Origin: Actinomadura sp. DC4
Lineage (GTDB): Bacteria > Actinomycetota > Actinomycetes > Streptosporangiales > Streptosporangiaceae
Length of the DNA: 64,000 nucleotides
Direction of reading: 5' to 3'
NCBI RefSeq assembly: GCF_030406325.1
Contig: NZ_JAUEQY010000011.1
Location: forward strand, 234,278-298,277
Numbering within the stretch: position 1 is the first letter of the stretch; every line of letters starts with the position of its first letter. Under the pieces are notes generated by a model. It was not told the origin of the DNA and ran no database searches. It saw only the letters and a program-made list of their open reading frames with translations. The position numbers were made by a program, and so were the translations under genes. This document shows, piece by piece, positions 1 through 7,826 of this stretch.

Positions 1-30
1 CACGATGATGAGGAACAGGAACAGTGCCAT
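1..30 (-). CDS. partial small hydrophobic protein, 5' end only
   Basis: Only the first ten codons are inside the window. Read leftwards from the ATG at 28-30 they give MALFLFLIIV, an uninterrupted hydrophobic stretch. A strong Shine-Dalgarno sequence (AAGGAGT on the minus strand, 38-44) sits 7 nt upstream, which supports a real start. The gene begins 33 nt after the PRC-barrel gene ends, on the same strand, so the two are probably co-transcribed. The start suggests a small membrane-embedded protein, but the product cannot be named from ten residues. Confidence 0.5.
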   Translation of the reverse strand, partial: MALFLFLIIV

Positions 31-63
31 GGCGAGGACTCCTTGTCGGACCGGACGGCGTGA

Positions 64-417
64 TCAGCGGCGCGCGAGCCGTCGCTGGTTCGTGGTGGCC
101 TGGTAGGGCAGCTCGTAGTGGGCGAAGACGGCCTCTTCGTCGCGCGCGATCAGCTCTCCGTCCGTCTCGATCGAGGGAGAATCCTTCACCTGCTTCTTCG
201 GGTAGGCGACCCGTACGTGGCCGGGGCCGACCGTCGCGTCGGTCAGTGGTGTGAAGACCAGCCGGTAGCGGGTCGGCAGGCCGACCTTGACGGTGGCGAA
301 GGACGGCTGGTCGGTCTCGGTGTCGACGTAGATGGCCTCCAGCTCGCCGATCTTGTTTCCGTCGACGTCGATCACGTCGTGGCCGCGCCACTCGCGGATG
401 TCCTCGATCTTGAACAT
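64..417 (-). CDS. PRC-barrel domain protein
   Basis: A 117-residue soluble protein whose first ~80 residues read as a PRC-barrel: MFKIEDIREWRGHDVID followed by a G-K-I-G-E-L-E strand and a D-x-x-T-D-x-P-S-F-A turn. PRC-barrels are small beta-barrels found in RimM and in the photosynthetic reaction-centre H subunit. Stand-alone actinobacterial copies are common and mostly uncharacterised. The C-terminal ~35 residues are charged and end in RRLARR. The minus-strand Shine-Dalgarno GGGGAG lies 5 nt before the ATG. The gene probably leads a two-gene unit with the hydrophobic peptide gene ending at the window edge. Family assignment is good; the role is unknown. Confidence 0.8.
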   Translation of the reverse strand: MFKIEDIREWRGHDVIDVDGNKIGELEAIYVDTETDQPSFATVKVGLPTRYRLVFTPLTDATVGPGHVRVAYPKKQVKDSPSIETDGELIARDEEAVFAHYELPYQATTNQRRLARR

Positions 418-535
418 GCATTCTCCCCAGGGCGCTGCTTTCTCTCCTCAGCTCTACCCCCTGCCAGGGAACTACGCGTCGGCGGACACGGCGGGGTCAT
501 TGGAACGCGCCATTTCTTTCGGAGCGGGGCAATCC

Positions 536-563
536 GCAGGTGGGGCGGCTTCGAACCACCTGC
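536..563. repeat. perfect 8-bp inverted repeat, tRNA T-arm-like on the minus strand
   Basis: GCAGGTGG (536-543) and CCACCTGC (556-563) are perfect inverted arms around a 12-nt loop, immediately before the ATG at 564. Read on the minus strand, the loop and inner flank also fit a tRNA T-arm (GGTGG-TTCGAAG-CCGCC, with the expected G53/TTCGA/C61 pattern). No D-arm or anticodon arm follows, so this is not a tRNA gene. It may be a leader hairpin, a chance match, or a scar of a tRNA-targeted insertion beside the decayed gene that follows. Confidence 0.35.
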
Positions 564-767
564 ATGAGCATGTGCATTGACGTGGTCCTGCCGTGTCTGA
601 ACGAGGCCGACGCACTGCCCACGGCGATAGGTGCGCTTCCGGCCGGTTTCACCGCCCTGATGGCCGACAACGGCATCGCCCGGATCGCCATCCTGGACGC
701 GGACGCCAATGCCGACGCGGCCGCGCTGCGCGCCGTACGCGACATGGCACGGGTGATCTGCCGGTGA
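564..767 (+). pseudogene. truncated family 2 glycosyltransferase remnant
   Basis: The 67-residue frame opens with MSMCIDVVLPCLNEADALP, the nucleotide-sugar binding start of a GT-A (family 2) glycosyltransferase. Intact members are usually over 200 residues. Here the segment after MADNG jumps directly to IAILDADANAD, which resembles the later DxD metal-binding region, and the protein stops soon after. About 35-40 residues between the motifs and the whole acceptor half are missing. The stop overlaps the GTG of the next gene (GTGA, 764-767), so coupling has survived. In actinomycetes such a glycosyltransferase is often paired with a DUF2064 protein, which fits this context. Probably non-functional. 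Confidence 0.7.
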
Positions 768-1450
768 CGCAGGAAACCGCCCCCGCACTGGAACTGGTCG
801 TCCTGATCCTGGCAAGGGCGCCGGTCGCCGGCCGGGTGAAGACCCGGCTGTGCCCACCGGCGACTCCGGCGCAGGCCGCCGACATCGCGGCGGCCGCGCT
901 GCTGGACACCCTGGAGGTCGTCCGCCTGCTGCCCGGCGGCCGGCCCGTGGTCGCGCTGACCGGGGGCCTGGCGCACGCCGAGCGTGCGGCCGAGCTGGCG
1001 TCGGCACTCCGGGACGTACCGGTGATCGAACAGCGCGGCGAGAAGCTGGGTGAGCGGATCGCCGCGGCGTACGAGGACACGGCGGCGTTAGTCCCCGGCC
1101 TGCCGATTCTGCTGATGGGCATGGACACACCGCAGCTCAACCACTATCTGCTGGACATCTGCCGAAGCCGGCTGTGGCAGCCGGAGGTGGACGTCGTGCT
1201 GGGGCCGGCCAGCGACGGCGGCTGCTGGGCACTCGGGCTCCGCGACCCGTCGGCGGCGTACGCGATCGCCGCCGTGGAGACGTCACGGCCCGACACCTGC
1301 GTGCGCGTCGTCCAGGCGCTGCGCCACAAGGGGTTCCGGATCGCCACCCTGCCGGTGCTGTCCGACGTGGACACGATGGAGGACGCGATCCGCGTCGCGG
1401 CCCTCGCGCCCCGTACGAGGTTCGCCTCCGTGGTCAGCCGGCTGCTGTGA
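764..1450 (+). CDS. DUF2064 / TIGR04282-type nucleotidyltransferase-like glycosyltransferase
   Basis: A 228-residue protein with a GT-A/CofC-like fold signature: an N-terminal ARAPVAGRVKTRL nucleotide-binding loop, a GMDTPQL metal-site segment, PASDGGCWALGL, and SDVDTMEDA near the end. The family (DUF2064, TIGR04282) is related to MobA/CofC-type nucleotidyltransferases; its substrate is unknown. The GTG at 764 is preferred because it overlaps the upstream stop and places the first motif near residue 20. Its partner glycosyltransferase gene is decayed, so this gene may now act alone or be on the way to loss. It ends 12 nt from the convergent sigma-factor gene. Confidence 0.8.
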   Translation: MTQETAPALELVVLILARAPVAGRVKTRLCPPATPAQAADIAAAALLDTLEVVRLLPGGRPVVALTGGLAHAERAAELASALRDVPVIEQRGEKLGERIAAAYEDTAALVPGLPILLMGMDTPQLNHYLLDICRSRLWQPEVDVVLGPASDGGCWALGLRDPSAAYAIAAVETSRPDTCVRVVQALRHKGFRIATLPVLSDVDTMEDAIRVAALAPRTRFASVVSRLL

Positions 1451-1462
1451 CCGCCGGACGGC

Positions 1463-2002
1463 TCACGGCGCGGCCGAACGGAGGGAGTCCAGCGCGTCCG
1501 CCATGAGCGTCGCGACCTGCTCGGCCGGGAGGTTCAGCACCGCCGCGATCTGGCGGTAGGTGAACCCGTCCCAGTAGGCGAGGTCCATTGTGCGGCGCTG
1601 CGTCTCGCTCAGGCCGCCGGGCGCCTCGGCGGGCGGCCGTGGCCGCTCGGCGGGCGTACGGGTGGCGCGGACCATCCCCACGGCGTGGCGGTGTGCCCGT
1701 GCCACGATCCAGCAGAGCGGGTCGGTGCCCGGCGGGTAGTCGCCGGCGTCGTGCCAGAGCTGTGTGAAGACCTCGCCCGTCATCGCGTCGGCGAGCGCGG
1801 GGTCTCCGGCGATGCGGAGGACCAGTCCGTAGACGGGTGCGCTCACCCGCGTGTAGATCTGCTCGAACGCCCGCAGGTCTCTTCGCCGCGTACGGGCCAG
1901 CAGCTCTTCCAGCCCTGGGCCGTCCGCGCGGCGTGCGGCCTCGATCTCGGATGTGGGTTCGATGGCGAGCTCCGGAATCTCGGTTGCCGGGTGGGAGGAC
2001 AT
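1463..2002 (-). CDS. ECF-type RNA polymerase sigma factor
   Basis: A 179-residue sigma-70 family protein. Region 2 covers roughly residues 33-105 (RAFEQIYTRVSAPVYGLV and a C-W-I-V-A-R-A-H-R-H segment, as in SigK-like ECF factors). Region 4 covers about 130-178, with the helix-turn-helix DGFTYRQIAAVLNLPAEQV. A poorly conserved, acidic N-terminal extension of about 30 residues precedes region 2. ECF factors direct RNA polymerase to stress or envelope promoters and are usually held by an anti-sigma factor, but none is adjacent. The downstream gene on this strand lies beyond a convergent junction, so the factor stands alone. The SigK-like placement is tentative. Confidence 0.85.
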   Translation of the reverse strand: MSSHPATEIPELAIEPTSEIEAARRADGPGLEELLARTRRRDLRAFEQIYTRVSAPVYGLVLRIAGDPALADAMTGEVFTQLWHDAGDYPPGTDPLCWIVARAHRHAVGMVRATRTPAERPRPPAEAPGGLSETQRRTMDLAYWDGFTYRQIAAVLNLPAEQVATLMADALDSLRSAAP

Positions 2003-2059
2003 CCGTTTCCCCGAGGGAAGGAAATCACACCCGGCCGAGATGACGCGGTGGCTTGCCGG

Positions 2060-3097
2060 TCAATAGTGGTTTTCCAGTGCGACAATGCCCGGCTTGCACG
2101 ATTCGCGCAGTTCGGCCAGCTCATCCGGGGCCAGTTGCAGCGCGGCGCCCTGTTTGCTGTCGTCCAGCAGTGCGGCGCCGGCCCGGAGCCATTCCGGATC
2201 GGGATGAACGCCGATGAATTCCGCGAGGCGCGTGAGTTCGGAATGCCGCGAGGAAAGCAGCTCTTCGTACTTGACGGACATCTGGTATTCCGTCGGAATC
2301 CTGGCGAGATGCTCGACCCCTTCGACGATCATCTCCGACCACAGCGCGCCGAACCGCGCGACCGGGACGGCGCGGTCGCGTACCGCGTCGAAGTTGAAGC
2401 CGCCCAAGAGGGCCGCCAGGTCCGGCGGCAGGTTCTGGAGACGCTCGGGGGTCAGTTCGAGCACCGACTCGACTCCGGCGCTCTCCAGGATCTCGCGGAC
2501 GAGCGCCGAGCTGCGAAAGCCGAGATGACGGCTCATGGACAGCGCGCAGTCGGGACCGTCGCGGAACATGTGCAAGAACCTGGCCTGCGGGAACGTCTCC
2601 CGTAGCTGCGGAACCCACTCGAGGGAGTGTCCCGAGCGTTCGACGGCCACCCGCCCGCCGAACCGGGCGGCGAGAAGGTCGAACAGCGCCTCGTAGTGCC
2701 GCGCGACCGGGCGCGCCGGCCACGAGGTGACCTCGGGTTCGAGGGCGTCGAGCAGTTCGTCCGGATCGTCGGTGAGATGGGGCAGCACCATGAGGCTGAG
2801 CGCCGGGATGCCGGTGCCGTCCGCCGTGAACCGCCGGCTGGGAACCCGTGGGTAGAGGAACTCGGGCAACGGGGTCCCGTTGGCGGTCATCGCATCGAAG
2901 ATGACGTTGGGCGTGGCGAGGACGCGCCAGAAGCCGCCGCCGTCCAGTGGCTCTTTCGGAAGAGCGTTCGCCCCATCAACGGAGACGAAAAGTTCGTTGA
3001 TGCTGAGAATATCCGGATGTAGGGAGAATATTCTCGACAGCGCGGTGGATCCGGTTCGTCCAGTGCCGACGACAAAGACCAGAGGCCGGGGGGACAT
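2060..3097 (-). CDS. sulfotransferase family protein
   Basis: A 345-residue cytosolic sulfotransferase-fold protein. The PAPS 5'-phosphosulfate loop is GTGRTGSTALSR (residues 11-22), and the 3'-phosphate binding segment is HMFRDGPDCALSMSR (176-190). These enzymes transfer sulfate from PAPS to hydroxyl or amino groups of small molecules or glycans. The acceptor cannot be deduced, and no PAPS-synthesis or natural-product genes flank it. The ATG at 3097 puts the P-loop at the usual N-terminal position. It lies upstream of the ECF sigma gene on the same strand with a 57-nt gap, so co-transcription is possible. Confidence 0.85.
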   Translation of the reverse strand: MSPRPLVFVVGTGRTGSTALSRIFSLHPDILSINELFVSVDGANALPKEPLDGGGFWRVLATPNVIFDAMTANGTPLPEFLYPRVPSRRFTADGTGIPALSLMVLPHLTDDPDELLDALEPEVTSWPARPVARHYEALFDLLAARFGGRVAVERSGHSLEWVPQLRETFPQARFLHMFRDGPDCALSMSRHLGFRSSALVREILESAGVESVLELTPERLQNLPPDLAALLGGFNFDAVRDRAVPVARFGALWSEMIVEGVEHLARIPTEYQMSVKYEELLSSRHSELTRLAEFIGVHPDPEWLRAGAALLDDSKQGAALQLAPDELAELRESCKPGIVALENHY

Positions 3098-3239
3098 CGC
3101 TCCTCCTGCGGTGCAAGGGTTCTGTCAAGTCGAGGTCGGCCCCGACCCCTGTGCCAGGTTCCCCCGCATATCCGGCATTTGCAATCTGCACGAGTGATAA
3201 CACTTTTCCGGTAGGCTCGGTGGGAAAAGGGAGATTGTC

Positions 3240-3581
3240 TTGACTGTGACGAATCAGCAGGTCGTCGACCATGTGTTCTTGGAGGGGATGTACCAAGACG
3301 GGTACTTCCCGGATCGCGTCGTGGACAAGGGGAAGGCGATCCTGTTGAGACTGTGCGAGCGGATCGAGGCCGAGCGGCCGGGCGACCTGCCCGCGCTGTA
3401 CGCGCTCACCGAGGCCGCGACGGAGGAGTTCAACGCGCTCCAAGCGGACTTCGAGGAGGCCGACAGCGAGATCGAGACCGTCGCCCGTGAGGTGATCGCG
3501 GAGGACTTCTCGTTCGTCGCCTCGGCGTACGGCTTCCCGGAGGCGGACCACGAGGACCTGGTCGGGACCCGGGACTGGTAG
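3240..3581 (+). CDS. DUF5713 family protein
   Basis: A 113-residue acidic, helical protein matching the DUF5713 pattern: MYQDGYFPDRVVDKGKAIL near the N-terminus, a long central helix ending EEADSEIETVAREVIAEDF, and a C-terminal FPEADHEDLVGTRDW. No catalytic motif is known for the family. The TTG at 3240 is preferred over the in-frame GTG at 3246 because the Shine-Dalgarno AAGGGAG (3227-3233) is 6 nt from the TTG. It diverges from the sulfotransferase gene across a 142-nt promoter region. Family assignment rests on recalled sequence pattern; function unknown. Confidence 0.75.
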   Translation: MTVTNQQVVDHVFLEGMYQDGYFPDRVVDKGKAILLRLCERIEAERPGDLPALYALTEAATEEFNALQADFEEADSEIETVAREVIAEDFSFVASAYGFPEADHEDLVGTRDW

Positions 3582-3638
3582 CGGAGCCGGCGCCCCGAGC
3601 GGGTCGATCGGACAGCCGCGCGGGGCGTGCTCGATGAT

Positions 3639-4097
3639 ATGCGCATGCGTCTCGTCACGATCATCTCTATCGCCGCGCTCGCGGCCACATCGGCCTGCGG
3701 TTCGTCAGGCGACCACTCGACGGGCTCGTCCGGCGCCGCCAAGTCGAAGGCTCCGGCAGCGACCGCGAGCACGCCGGCGGCGGCCAAGGCCGACATCCCG
3801 GGCTTCTCCGGCCCGGTCGCGCACCTGTACGGCCGGTGCCTGCACTCCTGGTACACCAAGTCGAGCTCGGGCACGAACGTGCACATCGAGTATCCGGGCC
3901 CGGCGGCCGTCAGCGTCGACCTGACCATCACCGACGAGTCGGAGCCGCCGCCGGAGGCGCACAAGCAGTTCACCCTGGCCCAGGGCCAGCGGGTCCGCAG
4001 CCTGCACTTCCCTGCGATCCCGCACGCCGGCTACCCGCAGATCACCGCGACCTCGGGGCAGCAGGCGAAGACCTGCGAGGCGGTGGCCAAACACTGA
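3639..4097 (+). CDS. putative lipoprotein of unknown function
   Basis: A 152-residue exported protein. Starting at the ATG at 3639, a short basic n-region (MRMR) is followed by a hydrophobic core and a lipobox-like ATSAC with Cys at residue 20; threonine at -3 is unusual. A low-complexity Ser/Gly/Ala/Lys/Thr linker follows to about residue 50, then a compact domain with two cysteines (RCLHSW and KTCEAV near the end) that could form a disulfide. The architecture suggests a surface-tethered binding protein, but no family was recognised. An in-frame GTG at 3627 and an ATG at 3645 are alternative starts. It precedes the malonate operon by 57 nt and may share its transcript. Confidence 0.6.
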   Translation: MRMRLVTIISIAALAATSACGSSGDHSTGSSGAAKSKAPAATASTPAAAKADIPGFSGPVAHLYGRCLHSWYTKSSSGTNVHIEYPGPAAVSVDLTITDESEPPPEAHKQFTLAQGQRVRSLHFPAIPHAGYPQITATSGQQAKTCEAVAKH

Positions 4098-4154
4098 CGC
4101 GATGCTGCGGCGCCGTTGAGTTAACCGTCGGGCTCTTCGGAGCATGAGTGTCGG

Positions 4155-5807
4155 GTGACGGCAATGCCGCCTGCGAAGGCCGCCTGGAACCGGCGGCGGA
4201 CCGCGAAGCTCGAGCGGCTCGACGCGGTCCGGTCCTTCACCTCGGGCCGGGTGCTCGATGCCGGCCGGACGCGCGAGGCGCTGGAGGCCCTGCTGCGTCC
4301 GGGCGACCGGGTGGCGCTCGAAGGCGACAACCAGAAGCAGGCGGACTTCCTCGCCGAGGCACTGGCCGGCTGCGACCCGGACGTCGTGCACGACCTGCAC
4401 CTGCTGATCTCCTCGATCAGCCTGCCCGAGCATCTGGACGTGTTCGAGCGCGGCGTGGCCCGCCGCCTCGACTTCGCCTACGCCGGTCCGCAGAGCGTGC
4501 GCATGGCGCAGCTGCTCGCCGACGGCAAGGTCGAGGTCGGGGCGATCCACACCTACGTCGAGCTGTACGCGCGGATGTTCGTCGACCTCACGCCCGACGT
4601 CGTCCTGCTGTGCGCCGAGCAGGCCGACCGCGACGGCAACCTGTACACCGGTCCCGGCACCGAGGACACCCCGACCATCGCCGAGGCGGCGGCGTTCCGC
4701 AGCGGGCTGGTGCTGGTCCAGGTCAACGAACTGGTGGACACGGTCCGCCGCGTGGACATCCCCGGCGACTGGGTGGACCTCGTCGTGGAGAGCCCCCGCC
4801 CGTTCCTGCTGGAGCCGCTGTTCACCCGGGACCCCCGCCACATCGGCCGGGTGGAGATCGCGATGGCCATGCTGGCGCTGCGCGGGGTCTACGAGCGGCA
4901 CGGGGTGACGACGCTGAACCACGGGATCGGCTTCGACACCGCGGCGATCGAGCTCATCCTGCCCACGTACGGCGAGGAACTCGGCCTGCGCGGGAAGATC
5001 TGCAGGCACTGGACGCTCAACCCGCATCCGACCCTCATCCCGGCCATCGAGAGCGGCTGGGTCGAGTCGGTGCACTGCTTCGGGGGCGAACCCGGCACGG
5101 AGCGGTACGTCGCCGCCCGCCCGGACGTCTTCTTCACCGGCCACGACGGGTCGCTGCGGTCGAACCGGGTGCTGTGCCAGCTCGCCGGTCAGTACGCCGT
5201 CGACCTGTTCATCGGGTCGTCGCTGCAGATCGACGCCTGCGCGAACTCCTCGACGGTCACCGAGGGCCGGCTGACCGGTTTCGGCGGAGCGCCCAACATG
5301 GGACACGACCCCCACGGCCGGCGGCACGCCTCCCCGGCCTGGCTGAGCCTGCTGACCGGCGAGGCTCCCGCACTGCGGGGACGCAAGCTCGTCGTGCAGA
5401 TCACGCAGACGTTCCGTACGGGGGGCACGCCCGCCTTCGTCGAGTCGCTCGACGCGATCCAGGTGGGCGAGGACGCCGGCATGCCCATCCCGCCGATCAT
5501 GATCTACGGCGACGACGTCAGCCATGTGGTCACCGAGGAGGGCGTGGCCTACCTCTACAAGGCGACCGGCCTGGCCGACCGCCGCGAGGCGCTGGCCGCG
5601 GTCGCGGGGGCCACCCCGGTCGGCCGTGACATGGACGAGCGGCGTGTCGAAGGGCTGCGCCGCGACGGTCTGGTCGCGCTGCCCGAAGACCTCGGCGTGG
5701 ACGTCCGCCGGGCGGAACGCTCCCTGCTGGCGGCGCGTTGCATCGAGGACCTCATCGCCTGGTCCGGAGGCCTGTACGACCCGCCGGCCCGGTTCCGGAC
5801 GTGGTGA
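4155..5807 (+). CDS. mdcA: malonate decarboxylase subunit alpha (acetyl-S-ACP:malonate ACP transferase)
   Basis: A 550-residue cytoplasmic CoA-transferase-fold protein, the usual size for MdcA. It exchanges the acetyl group on the MdcC thiol for malonate, producing malonyl-S-ACP. Characteristic segments include WNRRRTAKLERLDAV at the N-terminus, VALEGDNQKQADFLAEAL, LNHGIGFDTAAIELILPTYG, HWTLNPHPTLIPAIESGW and FTGHDGSLRSNRVLCQLAGQ. The GTG at 4155 gives the MTAMPPAKAAW start; the ATG at 4164 is possible. It is the first gene of a seven-gene operon in which every later gene overlaps or abuts its predecessor; the mdcB ATG shares one base with this stop. Confidence 0.95.
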   Translation: MTAMPPAKAAWNRRRTAKLERLDAVRSFTSGRVLDAGRTREALEALLRPGDRVALEGDNQKQADFLAEALAGCDPDVVHDLHLLISSISLPEHLDVFERGVARRLDFAYAGPQSVRMAQLLADGKVEVGAIHTYVELYARMFVDLTPDVVLLCAEQADRDGNLYTGPGTEDTPTIAEAAAFRSGLVLVQVNELVDTVRRVDIPGDWVDLVVESPRPFLLEPLFTRDPRHIGRVEIAMAMLALRGVYERHGVTTLNHGIGFDTAAIELILPTYGEELGLRGKICRHWTLNPHPTLIPAIESGWVESVHCFGGEPGTERYVAARPDVFFTGHDGSLRSNRVLCQLAGQYAVDLFIGSSLQIDACANSSTVTEGRLTGFGGAPNMGHDPHGRRHASPAWLSLLTGEAPALRGRKLVVQITQTFRTGGTPAFVESLDAIQVGEDAGMPIPPIMIYGDDVSHVVTEEGVAYLYKATGLADRREALAAVAGATPVGRDMDERRVEGLRRDGLVALPEDLGVDVRRAERSLLAARCIEDLIAWSGGLYDPPARFRTW

Positions 5808-6691
5808 TGGCCGGCGGCGGACCTCGGACGGGGCGGTGCACGTCGGCGTCGCTCGCCGACCTGGCCGTACGGGCGCTGCGCGAGGAGGCGCTCCTGGGAC
5901 CCAAACCGGGCCTGGTCGACCCGCGGGGGAGCGGCGCGCACGACGACATGGACCTGCCGCTGCTCCTGGCCTCGGCCGAGGCGCTGCGCCCCGCCTTCTG
6001 TTCCATCGCCGACGCGGCGCGGCACACGGCCGTCGGGCTCGGCCTCCGGGAGGAGCTCGGCCGGCTCGGCCGCGCGGGCGATCACGCCATGCTGCGGGCG
6101 ACGCGAGGGGTGAACACCCATCGCGGGGCACTGTGGGCGCTCGGGCTGCTGGTCGCCGGCGCGTCCGGCGCCGGAGACGAACGGCGGGCCGTCCGCCGCG
6201 CGGCCCGGCTGGCCGCCCTTCCCGACCGGCACGCCCCTGCGGGGGCGGCCTCCCACGGCGAGCGCGTACGGCGGAGGTACGGGGTGCGCGGCGCCCGGGG
6301 GGAGGCCGAGGCGGGCTTCCCCCACGCCGTCGAGATCGCCCTGCCGCGGCTGCGCCGGGCCCGGGCGGCCGGGCTCACCGAGGAGATCGCCCGCCTCGAC
6401 GCGCTCATGGGGATCATGAGCCTCCTCGAGGACACCTGCGTACTGCACCGGGGCGGCACCGAGGGCCTGCGCACCGTACGGCTCGGCGCCACGCGGGTCC
6501 TGGCCGAGGGAGGGCCGGGCACGGAGCCCGGCCATGCCGCACTCCTCGACCTGGACGACCGGCTCCGCGTACGGCGGCTGTCGCCGGGCGGGAGCGGTGA
6601 CCTGCTGGCCGCCGCGCTCTTCCTCGACATGGTCCGGTGGCGGGCGTCCGGTGCCGGGTCCGTACGGGAGGCCGTCGCGTGCGGACGCTGA
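5807..6691 (+). CDS. mdcB: triphosphoribosyl-dephospho-CoA synthase
   Basis: A 294-residue enzyme that makes 2'-(5''-triphosphoribosyl)-3'-dephospho-CoA from dephospho-CoA and ATP, the precursor of the MdcC prosthetic group. CitG/MdcB family signatures are visible: LLGPKPGLVDPRGSGAHDDM near residue 31, GVNTHRGALWALG near 102, LEDTCVLHRGG in the middle and SPGGSGDLLA near the C-terminus. The ATG at 5807 overlaps the mdcA stop by one base and gives the normal length; upstream in-frame codons lie inside mdcA. Its C-terminal 13 nt overlap the start of mdcC. The product is handed to MdcG. Confidence 0.95.
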   Translation: MAGGGPRTGRCTSASLADLAVRALREEALLGPKPGLVDPRGSGAHDDMDLPLLLASAEALRPAFCSIADAARHTAVGLGLREELGRLGRAGDHAMLRATRGVNTHRGALWALGLLVAGASGAGDERRAVRRAARLAALPDRHAPAGAASHGERVRRRYGVRGARGEAEAGFPHAVEIALPRLRRARAAGLTEEIARLDALMGIMSLLEDTCVLHRGGTEGLRTVRLGATRVLAEGGPGTEPGHAALLDLDDRLRVRRLSPGGSGDLLAAALFLDMVRWRASGAGSVREAVACGR

Positions 6692-6972
6692 ACTATGAGT
6701 TCCCCGCCGGCGAGCCGCCGGCCCGGCGGGTCCATGTCGGGGTGGTCGGCTCGGGGGACCTGGAGATCCTGATGACCCCCGAGCCGGCCGGCGTCGCGCG
6801 GGTACGGGTGCGGACCAGCGTCGACGGGTTCGACACGGTGTGGCGCGTCGTGCTCGAACGCTTCTTCGCCCGCCACCGCGTGGCCGCGCGCTTCGAGCTG
6901 AACGACTTCGGCGCGACGCCCGGCGTGGTCACCCTGCGCCTGCGGCAGGCCATCGAGGAGAGTGCGTCGTGA
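6679..6972 (+). CDS. mdcC: malonate decarboxylase acyl carrier protein (delta subunit)
   Basis: A 97-residue carrier subunit. The GTG at 6679 is chosen because it gives MRTLNYEFPAG and places the conserved HVGVVGSGDLEILM segment so that Ser25 falls in the V-G-S-G-D loop. This is the serine that carries the phosphoribosyl-dephospho-CoA group in characterised MdcC proteins. The C-terminal signature NDFGATPGVVTLRLRQA is intact. Malonyl and acetyl groups ride on its thiol between MdcA and MdcDE. The reading frame begins 13 nt before the mdcB stop and ends in a GTGA overlap with mdcD. Confidence 0.95.
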   Translation: MRTLNYEFPAGEPPARRVHVGVVGSGDLEILMTPEPAGVARVRVRTSVDGFDTVWRVVLERFFARHRVAARFELNDFGATPGVVTLRLRQAIEESAS

Positions 6973-7826
6973 CTCCGGAAGAAGAGCACACCGACTGGGC
7001 CGCGCTGCTCGCCCGCAGGAGTTTCATCGAGCTGGACGCGCGGGCGCGTGCCGCCGGTCTGCTCGACGACGGCACCGGTCGTGAGCTGTGCGGGCCCTTC
7101 GACCGCATCGAGTCGCCCTGGCTGGAGCCGCAGGGCGTCGTCCCCGGGTCCGACGACGGCGTGGTCGTGGTCAAGGGGAGGCTCGGCGGACGGCCCACGG
7201 TCGTGATCGCCATCGAGCAGGCCTTCCAGGGCGGCGGCGTCGGCGAGGTCTCCGGCGTGAAGATCGCCACTGCCCTTTCCTTGGCCGCCCGTGACAGGGT
7301 CCCCGCCGCCGCGGTCCTGCTGCTGGAGACCGGAGGCGTACGCCTGCAGGAGGCCAACCTGGGCCTGGCGACGGTCGCCGAGGTGTGTTCCGCGCTGCTC
7401 GAACTGCGCGCCATCCAGCCCGTCGTCGGCGTCATCGCCGGGGCGCTGGGCTGTTTCGGCGGCATGAGCATCGCCGCGGGGCTCTGCACGACGTTGATCA
7501 TGACCAGGGAGGGCCGTCTCGGCCTCGACGGGCCGCAGGTGATCGAGTCCGAGGCCGGGGCGGCGGAGTTCGACGCCTCCGACCACACGCTGATCTGGTC
7601 GATCAACGGGGGCACGCAACGTACGAGCACCGGTCTCGCGGACGCGTTGGTCCTGGACGACGTCACCGCCGTACGCTCCGCGGTGATCGAGGCGGTGGGA
7701 CGCGGCGTGCCCCGCGAACACCGTTCCGGGCGGCTCGCCGAGCTGCGAGCCCGCCTGGAGGCCGTCGACCCGGCCGACCCGCCGGACCCGGCCGATCTCG
7801 CGGCCGTGTGGGCGCCGCCGCGATGA
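6969..7826 (+). CDS. mdcD: malonate decarboxylase subunit beta (MdcD)
   Basis: A 285-residue crotonase-fold subunit related to the biotin-independent carboxyltransferase beta chains. With MdcE it decarboxylates malonyl-S-MdcC to acetyl-S-MdcC and CO2. Visible family segments: ARRSFIELDARARAAGLLD, FQGGGVGEVSGVKIATALSL, LLLETGGVRLQEANLGL and IAGALGCFGGMSIAAGLCTT, where glycine-rich turns form the acyl-binding oxyanion site. The GTG at 6969 overlaps the mdcC stop (GTGA). The C-terminal ~20 residues are an Asp/Pro-rich tail. The mdcE ATG overlaps the stop as ATGA. Confidence 0.95.
   Translation: MTPEEEHTDWAALLARRSFIELDARARAAGLLDDGTGRELCGPFDRIESPWLEPQGVVPGSDDGVVVVKGRLGGRPTVVIAIEQAFQGGGVGEVSGVKIATALSLAARDRVPAAAVLLLETGGVRLQEANLGLATVAEVCSALLELRAIQPVVGVIAGALGCFGGMSIAAGLCTTLIMTREGRLGLDGPQVIESEAGAAEFDASDHTLIWSINGGTQRTSTGLADALVLDDVTAVRSAVIEAVGRGVPREHRSGRLAELRARLEAVDPADPPDPADLAAVWAPPR

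Noticed and set aside
536..640. tRNA gene on the minus strand
   Set aside because: Only a T-arm-like stem-loop is present; no anticodon arm, D-arm or matching 5' acceptor strand at the required distance.
3705..6131. A very long open frame on the minus strand opposite mdcA/mdcB
   Set aside because: It is the antisense of strongly conserved genes; its product is Arg/Pro/Gly-biased with no domain. Such frames are common in GC-rich DNA.
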